Assembly (NCBI GenBank): GCA_034620365.1
Contig: JAQGEQ010000330.1
Coordinates: forward strand, 62,001-126,000
Reading direction: 5' to 3'
Length of the DNA: 64,000 nt
Source of the DNA: Pegea sp. RAD2-039
Lineage: Eukaryota > Chordata > Thaliacea > Salpida > Salpidae
Part shown: piece by piece, positions 26,601 to 36,210 of the stretch
Position numbering within the stretch: position 1 is the first letter of the stretch
Layout: each line of letters begins with the position of its first letter
Program-made: the position numbers and the translations under genes
The notes under the pieces: generated by a model
What the model was told of the DNA's origin: nothing
The model's input: only the letters and a program-made list of their open reading frames with translations
The model's database searches: none

Positions 26601-27178
26601 CTATATACGTTTTAGGTTTATTTTTTAGAAACTTCAAACATTGTAACATCCTATCTGTCAGAAGAATCGTGTTGCTCAGTGACTTTGAGTTTACAAAACA
26701 TTGTTTATCAATTTTCATACCAGGTTTATTCATACTTATACAATTAGCTTTCAATAAAAAGTGTTTGTATTAGTTTTAGTTTTGAAAAATCATAAAACAG
26801 ATTAAAACTAAAATATTGTATGCACTTAGAAGAAGGAAATACCTTCACTATATGATTGATAGTAATAAAAATAAAATCTGTATCAAAATTTTAAATAAAT
26901 CAAACTTTTAAAGTGAAATAAAAATTTTTAAAAATTCACTTTTTCCTGACAAATACTAGATGTGTAGATTTTTTATATTATGAAATGTTCCTTAAGTTCT
27001 AAGAAACTAAAAGTTATTTTACAAAATCCTAATTTTTGATATCGACCATTTGTCGATAGAATAATCTAACAAGTACAACCAACTGATAACAGCAAACTTT
27101 TAAACCTAAGACTGATTGATTGTTTTATTTGATAATATTAATTTGCGTGTTTATTTATTTGACCTCAAATATTTAAAG
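26601..27178 (+). repeat. Module-A repeat truncated by the 18-bp array
   Basis: Matches 18,712-19,290 from CTATATACGTTTTAGG onward, through GTTGCTCAGTGACTTTGAG, TTTTTCCTGACAAATACTAG and the TATCGAC-CATTT-GTCGATA palindrome (27040-27058). The left part of the module (CAGTCACAAGATGTCA) is missing and replaced by the tandem array. Confidence 0.8.
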
Positions 27179-28548
27179 TTAAAATTCTTGATTAAAATGA
27201 AAAAAATATTTTTTTTTAGATATTGAAAATCATCTGCTATAAACGAATCAACAATTGTATTCAAATTATACTATTGTACATAAATATACTTTTAATTTAT
27301 TTTATGTTGGGACTGTTTATATATTGTTTAAACCACCGTCCAACAAATAGTTTTTATTAAGTAGATAATTATATTTATTAATAATAAAAATTTATGTTTC
27401 TATATACTCAATTAGATAGTCAGCTCGGTATATTTTTTCCAAATAATTAAATTAGTTTAAACTCTCTAATATTTGGTACTTATCAATTTTACTATTGTTT
27501 TAAATTTTAGTTTTTTAATTTTAATATTGTCAGATTTACTGTTTACAAGAAAGAATTCCCTAACAAATTAGGAAAACCTAATCAAATAATTTGTTAGCTC
27601 AATAATTAAGGATAAACATTATAAGTTTGAATAATTATTTGTAACTGTGGTTAATCAGTTCGAAACTTGTGTAAATGTTCTAAAAATAGAGAATTTTTCA
27701 TTAATGTGTTATTTTTGAAGTGATAAAGTTATCTTTTAAAGCAAAACAAAAATCACCAACGTTGTAGCTTCCTAATGAAATATGAAAGTTATCTTTAGAT
27801 GAAGATTTAAAAAAACTTTCTGGTCAACGCAGGCTGGTTAAGAAAACAGATGCTATAGAAGTAACCATATGTTAAAATTTTTGCACTACTTGGTAGAATT
27901 GTAGTATTCTAATTTTGGTGTTCGAAAAAGATTCCAATACCAGTTTAATATATTATGATCTCTCTAAAAACTTAAAAGAATTTGACAACATTTCAAAAAA
28001 ATATTCTATAAATTGTTTATAAAATCAGCAAACTGACGATTTATTTTGTCAAGTTGTAACAACTGTTTAATCACTAAACACCAACCTTTAAAAATTTATA
28101 TATTTAATTTGAAACATGAATTTTCAAAATAATAATGTTGAGTTTAGTTCATATCTAAAGTTTTGAAAAATCATATTATACTTGTTTTCAATAATTTATT
28201 ATAAAGTTAAGGTTAGAGCATTACAGCAATTACAAAGCTCAATATTTTTCTTTTTAATCATTACAAACTGCTAAAAAGCTCTTCAAAACAGTTTAAATTC
28301 TAAACAAAGCTGCTTTTGCAATGAGCATATAATTTAGAAATTATATAAAACTTTAGCTTTAAAAGACATTGTCTCACTTCAAATTCCTCACAGCTGTTTG
28401 GATTAGATAAACTTCAAAAAGACTACAATTGACAGACTACCATCAAACCTATTGAGATCAGAAACTGTTGGATGAAAGAAAGGTTGTGAGATGTCAGATC
28501 ATAAGTTTTGTTTTAGTATTCCTCTAGAGTTGTTGGTAGATTTTCTTT
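27179..28548. other. Unique AT-rich sequence, no gene assigned
   Basis: No recognisable repeat or exon. The part 28,380-28,548 is less AT-rich and has a 20-codon open run (TTIDRLPSNLLRSETVG), possibly related to the LINE or the decayed coding block that follow. Confidence 0.4.
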
Positions 28549-28935
28549 GTTATTTATTTATTTATTTATTTATTTATTACAATAAATGTGAAGGAGGGTG
28601 CCTAAAGAGAGCACCTCTCGCTAACACACATTCTCACAAATTGGATCTATTTGACGTGTAAACGAAAAAGCATATGACAATGAAGAATTGCACAGAATCA
28701 TAGTATTGTAAAAGAGAAAAATTCACAGTTTAGAAATGGCAATGTTGGCGATATTATAACAATTCAGCTTTTTCTTGAACAGCATAAGTGATTTTGACAT
28801 GACAATCTCTGATGGCAGATTGTTCCATGTACTGATTGTGCGGTATGAGAAAAAAACTTAATCTGGTTAACGTAGCTGGTGGAGGATTTAATTGTGATGA
28901 TCTTTCGAAAATGTTTTCAAACCGCTTTTCAAAAT
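28549..28935 (-). mobile_element. LINE (non-LTR retrotransposon) 3' end
   Basis: On the minus strand, after one frameshift near 28856, the frame reads through STWNNLPSEIVMSKSL and LFKKKL to a TGA at 28723-28725. This matches the usual C-terminus of CR1/Jockey-type LINE ORF2 proteins (a W-N-x-L-P motif followed by a basic F-K-x-K-L stretch). The upstream part (PPPATLTRLS) is in the other frame. The 3' UTR holds a perfect GAGAG-CAC-CTCTC stem-loop (28607-28619), and the element ends in a (TTTA)n tail at 28550-28578. It is 5'-truncated near 28935, beside the decayed coding block. Two relatives occur at 56.1-56.4 and 62.4-62.6 kb. Confidence 0.8.
28550..28578. repeat. (TTTA)n microsatellite, LINE tail
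   Basis: About seven TTTA units. Read on the minus strand this is the (TAAA)n tail of the adjoining LINE. Confidence 0.9.
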
Positions 28936-29283
28936 TCAGCTACTAATGACAATGTACTTCAAATGATTCCACTTCATTCAAATGTTACTGAAAGTAATGG
29001 TACAATTGTAAACAGGAATTATGAAAAACCAGATGACAGCAAACCTGAAGAAAATAATGATTCCTTTGATAAAATAGATAATTAAGCTGATTTAAATAAA
29101 AATAAAGCTATAAAGGGAAAATATCAGAATAAGGATAAATATTTTGGTGATTCAGATGTTTTTTGGTCTTAGAAATCTCAAAAATGGGTAAAAATAAAAA
29201 GAATAAAGTTGCTTTTAACATTAGTATTCAAGAATCGATTGATCAGAGTCATCTTAAAAGTTCTTGATTTGTGAACTTTTCTT
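28930..29283 (+). pseudogene. Decayed coding block with two in-frame stops
   Basis: After an acceptor-like AAATTCAG (ends 28935) one frame reads about 50 polar residues, including NVLQMIPLHSN and a D/E/N/P-rich tail, then TAA at 29083-29085. The same frame goes on with coding-like sequence (KYQNKDKYFGDSDVFWS), meets TAG, and a shifted frame starting MGKNKKNKVAFNISIQES ends at 29283. The pattern suggests the 3' part of a gene with two stops and a frameshift, cut at its left edge by the minus-strand LINE insertion. The first part alone (to 29085) could also be a true terminal exon. I do not recognise the protein. Confidence 0.35.
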
Positions 29284-29636
29284 TGTTATCAAAATGCTAA
29301 TTTTCTAATTATTTTATCCTAAGTTGTCATTTGGTAATTAAATAAACGATGTTTAAGCTGTAAATCTTTTTAACCAACTTATCTTTAATCAAAAGAAAAT
29401 CCTACTTATTTGCAGACGCAGCAATTTAAGTTTAATAAAGTATCGTGTCAAAAACAGTATTTAAAACAACAACAAAAATAAAAAAAATGCAAATTATAGC
29501 ACAGCAGTGAATAATTGGTTAAGGTGAAATGCCTAGTGTAGCAAATGATCTCAAACATCAAAAGTAAGCAATAAGTGAGGAGAAAAGTTAGGAAAAGTTG
29601 TAAATTGAATTAAACACCTAAACATTACATTGTGTG

Positions 29637-29795
29637 ATGTTTCCAAGAATTATCTTTTTATTTTCAGCACTTTTAATTCATCCTGCTAAATGTAAGTATT
29701 TGATAATCATTTTCTGCATTATTCGATTATATATTTATAAATCTTTGCGTCTGATTACAGACCAGCAACATAAATTAGGATTTTTCTATAAATAA
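29637..29795 (+). CDS. Candidate two-exon small secreted peptide
   Basis: Exon 1 (29637-29691) encodes MFPRIIFLFSALLIHPAK, which looks like a signal peptide: a short basic start followed by a hydrophobic core. It ends at a textbook donor, GTAAGT. A 69-bp intron ends in TGATTACAG at 29760, and exon 2 (29761-29795) adds eleven residues before TAA, making a 29-residue product. All three frames of exon 2 stop soon, so it would be the last coding exon. An AATAAA overlaps the stop codon (29791-29796). The product is very short, so this could instead be a 5' leader of the next gene or chance. No family is recognised. Confidence 0.35.
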   Translation: MFPRIIFLFSALLIHPAKCKYLIIIFCIIRLYIYKSLRLITDQQHKLGFFYK

Positions 29796-30043
29796 ATGGC
29801 AATAACCGGGTCTTTAAAATAACGAAACTGTTTTTTTGAGATTGTTGTGCTTATGATTTTTTCAGGTTTAAATGCTTATTAAAATTTATTGTTGTAATCT
29901 CAAGAAATAGTATTATGTGTCGAAGATTATTTTTTGTTTATTTTAGACTGGTTAATGTATGTTTTTTGACTTCAATGAAGCCTTATTAAGCAGTAATACT
30001 AATATTTAAACACTTGAAGGCTTATGCAACTTTCAAAGTTTTC

Positions 30044-30340
30044 ATGCTTCTAATTATTATTTTTTTCATAACTAGAAAAGCTAAAATGAAATCTTTAGAT
30101 GTAAAACCTCCTATCATGCTTGAATGGTTTGATATTTGTAAATATTTTGGATTAGCTTTATCACCTCTCAAGAATAGACAGAAAGTTGACAAGACTTCAG
30201 TTTTAGTAGCTCAGTCTCATGACATGGAAGATTCTATAAACCAATGTTGGCAAGTTGCATTAAATTTCCTTAATGGCAAGTGTGTATGGTCTAATGGTGA
30301 AGCTTATGTACCTGAAGAACATGATCAACTATTTGATTAA
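30044..30340 (+). CDS. Unidentified small protein, possibly a terminal exon
   Basis: I do not recognise this protein. From the ATG at 30044 it gives 98 residues; it opens with a short hydrophobic run (MLLIIIFFI) and then a basic, non-repetitive body containing LEWFDICKYFG, HDMEDSINQCWQ and a C-terminal EEHDQLFD. An acceptor-like CATAACTAG ends at 30075, so the true start may be a spliced exon from 30076, with a second ATG at 30086 that would drop the hydrophobic start. An AATAAA lies 87 nt past the stop, which supports a real 3' end. Codon use and composition stand out from the AT-rich surroundings. It lies 440 bp upstream of RPB9 on the same strand. Confidence 0.6.
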   Translation: MLLIIIFFITRKAKMKSLDVKPPIMLEWFDICKYFGLALSPLKNRQKVDKTSVLVAQSHDMEDSINQCWQVALNFLNGKCVWSNGEAYVPEEHDQLFD

Positions 30341-30426
30341 AAATTTAGATCAAATTGATTAATCATTTTTATCTTTATAAAGACAAAAGAAGAATGCAGC
30401 GATGTTAGTTACTTATAGCAAGATAA

Positions 30427-30432
30427 AATAAA
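30427..30432 (+). promoter_or_regulatory. Probable poly(A) signal of the 98-codon gene
   Basis: A canonical AATAAA lies 87 nt downstream of the stop at 30340 and about 350 bp before the RPB9 start codon. Confidence 0.4.
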
Positions 30433-30780
30433 GGATAGTGAAAGAAAGAGGGATTTTTTGATCAATTTTGTCTTTATACAACAGTTTTTTATAGTTGTGT
30501 TGGGCGTGAGCTGCTATGAGCTACTTTGTGTATAAATCTATTTTACTTTGAAATTGTAACTTTTAGTTTTTCAAAATATTTAGATTTTTTTTTGTATTTA
30601 ATATTAACTACAATCAAACAATTTACAGTTCTATGGTTTTCTAATGAAGAAGAAAAAATGCTTTCATTTATATTTTGAATGCTGAATGTTAAACTTATCG
30701 AAATCAATAATGAATTACAATTTGTTGTAGCTTTTTAACTACATCTTTTATTTGCTGATTTTATTTCATTAGTGGAAAAA

Positions 30781-31884
30781 ATGAGCTCAAGCAAAGAGCC
30801 TAGTTTTATTGGAATAAATTTCTGTCCAGAATGGTAAAAGTTGCTTTATTAGTTTTTTAGTACTTTAATTTATTAAAAAATATATCTACATAAAGTACTT
30901 ACCATTTTATTAATCCTTTTGCTTTATCTTAACTCAAATTTTTTTATTTATCTTGAAAAGTTTGCTATAACATAAAAAGACCATTCAAGATAAAAATTGG
31001 TAATAATTTTTTTCATTATTTTATGATAATAATTAGTTATAAATAATAATAAAAAAAAAAGTCAATTAAAATTATTAATTCGTGTTTCAGTAAATTTAAT
31101 TTAAAATAAATTTTTTATTCTAGTTTTTTTTAAAGTTTATTTTTTGATTTTATTCTTTTTAAATTTACCATAGCTAAAGAGTAGGAAATAAAAATATAAA
31201 ATATTCTTTTCTACATTATTTTCTTTTTTCTTTATTTTCCAATATGCAATTTTGTTTCATTCGTTTGAAAATCAAATAAAAATCCTTTTTCAGTAAATAT
31301 GTTATAAAAATATCATTTATACTAAACTAATTAACAAAAAAAAATTATGGTTTTCTTATCTACTGTTTCAAAATCGTTTGCTAGTTTATGTTTTCAGGGA
31401 CATTTTTTGATTATTATTCACTGAAATATTTGTGTTTTTTAGTAATAACATGCTGTATCCAAAAGAAGATAAAATTAAAAAAGAGCTGCTGTATGCTGTG
31501 AGTTATTCATTTTTAAAGCTGGTTGAAAATTGAAATAGTTACAATGAGCATTTTTTATAAATTATTTCTTCTTAGTGTCGCAATTGTAGTTTTCAAATCA
31601 CGGCAGATAATCCTTGTGTTTATGTCAACAAAGTTGTGCATGAGGTTGATGAATTGTCTGAAATCAATCCTGATGTAGCCCAGGATCCAACCTTGCCTAG
31701 AACAAAGCATAATCCTTGCCCCAAGTAAGTCATCGGCTCTCTAATTTCTTCAACACTCATTTTTGCAACTAGGTGTCACCATAGAGAAGCAGTGTTCTTT
31801 CAGTCTGAATCAGCTAGAGAGAAGATAGGAATGAAGTTGTACTTTGTTTGTACAAACTCCTCTTGTGGTCATCGTTGGACTTAA
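30781..31884 (+). CDS. POLR2I: RNA polymerase II subunit RPB9, four exons
   Basis: Exons 30781-30833, 31443-31497, 31576-31724 and 31773-31884 join to a 122-residue protein ending in TAA; human RPB9 is about 125. All three introns (609, 78, 48 bp) are GT-AG and every junction keeps the frame. The N-terminal zinc ribbon has CPEC at 15-18 and CRNC at 37-40; the C-terminal ribbon has CPKC at 84-87 and C112/C117, followed by GHRW near the end. Between them lies DPTLPRT, a signature of the family. RPB9 is a small Pol II core subunit at the jaw that acts in start-site choice, elongation fidelity and TFIIS-stimulated cleavage in the nucleus. The first ATG is used because the sequence just after it (F-I-G-I-x-F-C) already aligns with the family. 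An acceptor-like TTTCATTAG lies a few bases upstream of the ATG, so a 5'UTR intron or trans-splicing is possible. I see no break; it is probably functional. Confidence 0.97.
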
Positions 31885-31986
31885 TGATGAATCTATTCCA
31901 TGACGTCATCTGCTTCTTTTTGCTTTCATTTCGTGTCTTGGTGGCAGCAAACGATATGTTGACAGAATGAATACTTATTTTTTTTT

Positions 31987-31992
31987 ATTAAA
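31987..31992 (+). promoter_or_regulatory. Probable RPB9 poly(A) signal
   Basis: The variant hexamer ATTAAA lies about 105 nt after the RPB9 stop. It is the first good signal there, and the 20-bp minisatellite starts about 30 bases later. A CRE-like TGACGTCA sits between the stop and this site, near 31,900. Confidence 0.45.
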
Positions 31993-32020
31993 AAACTGTT
32001 CAACATCAAAATTTTGCTAT

Positions 32021-32547
32021 CAAGAACCACTAGCAACCAGCAACAACAACTTCGAAGTAGCAACAACCACTAACACCCATCAACAACCAGCAACACCCAC
32101 TACCAACCAGGAACAACCATTAGTCACCAGCAAATACCATTAGCAGCCAGCAACATGTAATACCACCAAGTAACAACCATTAGCCATAAGCAACAACTAA
32201 TAACACCCAGCAACAACCACTAGCAGCCGGCAACAACACCTACCACCCAGCAACATTCACTAGCAACCAGCAACAACCACTAGCAACCAGCAACAACCAT
32301 TAGCCACCAGCAACAACCATTAGCCACCAGCAACAACCATTAGCCACCAGCAACATCCATTAGCCACCAGCAACAACTGATACCACTCAGCAACAACTAA
32401 TACCACTCAGCAACAACCACTAGCAGCCGGGAAAAACCATTATCAACCAGCAACAACCACTACTGACCAGCAACAACACCTACCACCCAGCAACAACCAG
32501 TAACAACCTCTAGCAACTGGCAACAATTTGCTAGCAACTAGCAGCAA
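32021..32547. repeat. 20-bp minisatellite after RPB9
   Basis: Imperfect tandem copies of CAACAACCATTAGCCACCAG and variants (AGCAACCAG, TACCACCCAG, CAACAACTAATACCACTCAG). The middle (about 32,260-32,360) is the most regular. The array starts about 30 bp past the RPB9 poly(A) signal and ends at a fragment of the repeat family (TATCAAC-AAATG-GTCGATA, 32550-32568). It has no plausible reading frame. Confidence 0.9.
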
Positions 32548-32549
32548 TT

Positions 32550-33114
32550 TATCAACAAATGGTCGATATTAAAATATCCAGATTACAATAGACGACATAA
32601 TCTTTGACTGAAGAGCTTTCTTCAAAATAAAAACTTCTTTTAATCTAGTGCTTGTCCGGAGAAAAGTTATTTTTCGAAAATTATTCTCTTTCTTACAAAT
32701 TTGGCTTATTCATAATCATAAGAATAGTTTAGTATGTTGACAAAAAAATTAAAAACAAATTCCTTTTGCTTATTTTGATTATCTTATTTGAGATTTTTCT
32801 AATTTTGAACAAAAGTATGGTTGAATATTTTGAAAGACGTATTTTGGAAGTTCGAAGTCACTGATTTAAGTTAAAATTTTATAACCGACACTAAGACACA
32901 ATATTCAACGAAAATTAATAAATAATTTGAAAATGAATTTATCATAGAGAAATCATATGATTATAAATTAAATATTAAAACAAAACCATTTGACAAGACC
33001 AGTTGACAACTACTACTATTCAAAAGTCAGAAAAAACTCTAAAAAACGGACAAAACTTAAAACTGAAAGTTATACAAAATTTTCATTTGATTAAATAAAA
33101 TATAAGAGTTTAAA
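32550..33114 (+). repeat. Fragment of the palindrome-bearing repeat
   Basis: Contains the TATCAAC-AAATG-GTCGATA palindrome at its first base and a TCTAGTGCTTGTCCGGAG site about 95 bp on, then AATCATAAGAATAGTTT. The last part (32,850-33,110) is unassigned AT-rich sequence. Confidence 0.6.
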
Positions 33115-34575
33115 ACTCAGTATTACATCTTCGGTTTAACAATTTCTTTTGATCTAGAGTTTGTCCGGACAAAAATCAATTCAGAATTTTAATTTGCAAT
33201 TAAAAGTTTTTTTTTTATTTTATACTGTGAGAAAGTTGCTTTTTTTGACAACAATTATATTATAATTTTACTTTTTTTTACTATTTAGAATATAAATTTT
33301 CAAATAATTCATATGATTAATATTAATAAAAACACCTCTAAAGTAGAACAATTAAAATGATTTTTAATGAAATTTTTTCTAACTGTCTATAAAAAGGTTT
33401 TTTAAAGTAACTCATATCAACTTTTTCAAACAAACATAATTACTTGTTAAACAGAATCAGGCTCAGCAAATAACATTATACAGAAACCTGAAGAACGTTT
33501 TTTTTCATGGATTTTGTCTTATAACGCAGTCGTTAAAATGGGCAAATTTCTTGAAAAATCAATTAGTTTATCTGTAAAGGTATTTCAAATAGTCAGCATT
33601 ATTACTAACATGATGTGAAAAAATTTTTATGTAAATTTTTATTTCTATATAAAGTTCTTGACAAAACAATTGATTTTATTATTTTGCGATATTAGAATTT
33701 CACACTTTTTATTAGATATAATGAAATAGCTTTAGATATTTTTCTACATGTTATATAATAACATATTATTACTGTATTAAATTAGTAGAAACATTTGTTT
33801 TTAATTTTATTGGCAACAAGCAAAATTATTCTTATGATTTTGATTAAATCAAATTTATGAAATGAATTTTAATTTTTGAAAAATATTTTTTCTCCGGACA
33901 AATACTAGATTAAAAGAAGTTTTAATATAGAAGAATGTTAGTCATTCTGCAACTTCGCAAAAAACTATGAAAATTTAATTTTTTGATATCGACCATGTGT
34001 CGATAAATTAATTCGAAAATTAGTACTAAGAAGTACAAACAAACTTTTAAGATGAAAGCTGCTTGAATTTATCAATGAAAGAAATTTGATGGACTGAATT
34101 GCAATTTGACGTCAAATATTTGTCTCATTTCTAGTATTGAAATTTTGTAGAAAATATTATTTGTCGTTGTAATCAACAGAATAGTGAGTTGATTTACAAG
34201 CACCTACGATGATTACTACCTAAGAATTTGTATTTTATGTTTTTTATAGGATTTGATTGAATTTAGTGGGTAGCACGATAGTCAATAAATATATTTCATA
34301 AACGTTAGCAATAGTGAGTGAGAAAATAGTTTTTTTTCAAATTATATACTTATAATTTTTGTTTTTCTTTCATTTCACATTATTCAACAATTTGTGAAAA
34401 AATTTAATCTTTATAGAAATTAAAAATATTAAAATATTTTAATTTTTTCAGTCACAAGATGTCTCTATAAAAGTTTTGTTTTCATATTTTTATAGATTAT
34501 AATTGTTGTACTTTTATTTCTACTAGAAAAATAGTGTTGCTCAGTGACTTTAAGATTCCAGTACGTTCTTATTTA
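33115..34575 (-). repeat. Inverted copy of the left half of the 3.1 kb unit
   Basis: The reverse complement matches about 7.7-9.1 and 12.8-14.3 kb: the TTTGTCCGGACAAA palindrome (near 33160), the RRM exon, TCTCCGGACAAATACTAGAT (near 33892), the TATCGAC/GTCGATA palindrome (33987-34005) and a terminal module A (34447-34570). Confidence 0.75.
33444..33571 (-). pseudogene. RRM-domain exon, copy C (inverted, with stop)
   Basis: This inverted copy of the same 128-nt exon lies inside the inverted repeat at 33.1-34.6 kb. The acceptor TTTACAG is kept. The frame is shifted near the start, and near the end an in-frame TAA appears where other copies have a Lys codon. It is not functional. Confidence 0.65.
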
Positions 34576-34795
34576 ATATTTATATCAGTTTTATTAAAAA
34601 TCATAAAATTAGCTTTATATGAGAAGTATTCTCTATTAATTTTAGTTTGAAGAAATTCTTGGAAAGTGTAAAACTAAAATGCCTTATGCACAAGGAAGTA
34701 CAAAACAATTTTTCTGTAGGATTGAATTTGATAGAAATAAAACAACGGTAAAATTAAAGAAAGATTTTTTCAAACAGTTTCTATCTTGTAAATTT

Positions 34796-35236
34796 GTTTT
34801 GAGTCAGAATAAAACTGAATTTAACTAATTATTTGTAAATTTTCCAAAATTTGTTTGAATATTTTTTTGGTAAACTTTAAATTGAAAAATGTTTTAAAAT
34901 ATGATTGCAATTTACTATTTATTTTTCAACCACAAGATGTCACTATACTTGTTGTATTTTCATTTTTTTTAAATTATAAAGGTTGTATCTTAAAATCTGT
35001 TCGAGAAATACTGTTGCTCAGTGACTTTTAGATTACAAACATTAATTTTCAAGATTTAAATCAGTTTTTTTTTTCAATCTCATAAGTATACGTAGTTGTT
35101 TTAGTTTTGAGAAATACATTTAAAATGTTAATACTAAAACGTGTTATGCACTGAAAAGTAGGAAATAATTTCTATAGAAGGCTGATGGTAAAAAAAAGAA
35201 AATTTGTTTCAAAGTTTTTAATAAATCAAATTTTTA
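34796..35236 (+). repeat. 440-bp direct repeat, partner at 47.45-47.89 kb
   Basis: Almost identical to 47,448-47,888, from AAAACTGAATTTAACT to TTAATAAATCAAATTTTT, with module A (34,930-35,045) in the middle. It ends sharply near 35237, where unique sequence begins. Confidence 0.75.
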
Positions 35237-35293
35237 TCAATAAATATCAACGAAACAGGGGAACCTAATGCGACCTTATAAAGCTAAACTAAA

Positions 35294-35458
35294 ATGACAA
35301 AGTATATACAGCAAAGATATGGGAAAAGTGGCAATGATGATGCTGATAACAAAAGATATCTTACAGCTAATGATCACTTTTTTAATTGTAGAAAGAATAA
35401 GGAGCAATCGATTGGAGACATAATCTACTCTTTATCAATCCTCAACTTGTACAAATAA
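35294..35458 (+). CDS. Candidate small ORF or first exon
   Basis: An ATG opens a 54-residue frame with protein-like composition (TKYIQQRYGKSGNDDADNK, later EQSIGDIIYSLSILNLYK). It starts just after a repeat boundary (35237), in unique sequence. An internal TTTTTTAATTGTAG could act as an acceptor, so only part may be exon. A later frame near 35,930-36,060 (KFDVISFDRKEVKLNF before TAG) could be a further exon. No family is recognised. Confidence 0.25.
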   Translation: MTKYIQQRYGKSGNDDADNKRYLTANDHFFNCRKNKEQSIGDIIYSLSILNLYK

Positions 35459-35481
35459 ATAAAGAGTGCATTTTGATGTGG

Positions 35482-36210
35482 TGACGTCAAACACTAATTT
35501 GTTGGATGTTGCTATGAGAAAAGAAAATAAGAAGATCATGAAAGTGATCCCAAAATTGAGAAGAGACAATGACTTATAATGATGACGTCACTTAATGATG
35601 ATGATGACTTCATTTTAATATTTTGCCAAAATCTTTTAATGCGAAGTTGTTTGTGATTTGATGACGTCACAAATCCACTGGTGACTTCATCATCAATATT
35701 CAACGTCAGACTCGTAAATTGATCATAACGTCATCAGTATCATTCACTCCAACAAGTCTGAAAGTAATGATGATGTCGACAGTTCAAGAGTTGATGACGT
35801 CACTAAATTTGGTTCTTAGTATGATGTCACATAAATGTTGTTTTCTGAGAAAGTCATTTATGGTGATGAAGTCCTTTTATATTGTGGTATGGTTGCTTGT
35901 AGTGACGTCATTAAGAAGAAGTTTAGACAAGCTACAGAAGGCGAAAGAATTAAACAGAACAAAAAATTATGCTGTGAACAAATTTGACGTTATCAGCTTT
36001 GATAGAAAAGAAGTAAAATTAAATTTTGAACAAACAACTGATACATTGATAAACGGGTAGGATTGAGTGACGTCATCATCATCGATGTGATGATAAAATT
36101 GATTACGACATTATGTTAATAATAATGACGTCATATATATATATTCATAATGACGTCATCAGTATATCTTCATATAACATTTAAAGTGATGATAGCAACG
36201 ATGACGTCAT
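35482..36210. promoter_or_regulatory. Cluster of nine TGACGTCA (CRE-type) palindromes
   Basis: Exact TGACGTCA octamers start at 35482, 35583, 35662, 35795, 35903, 36068, 36126, 36151 and 36203; several are embedded in GATGACGTCATC. CREB/ATF-family bZIP proteins bind this sequence. An octamer is expected about once per 65 kb of random sequence, so nine in 730 bp is far from chance, but the motif is also common in introns and repeats here, so it may be a simple-sequence habit of this genome and not an enhancer. Confidence 0.6.

Noticed and set aside
24327..26773. Long reading frames (200-670 codons) through the 18-bp array on both strands
   Set aside because: They are open in several frames at once because the unit length is a multiple of three and lacks stops; the products are pure six-residue repeats, and start and end context is not gene-like.
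28930..29283. A variant nuclear code reading TAA/TAG as an amino acid
   Set aside because: RPB9 ends properly at TAA right after the conserved GHRWT, so ordinary stop decoding is in use.
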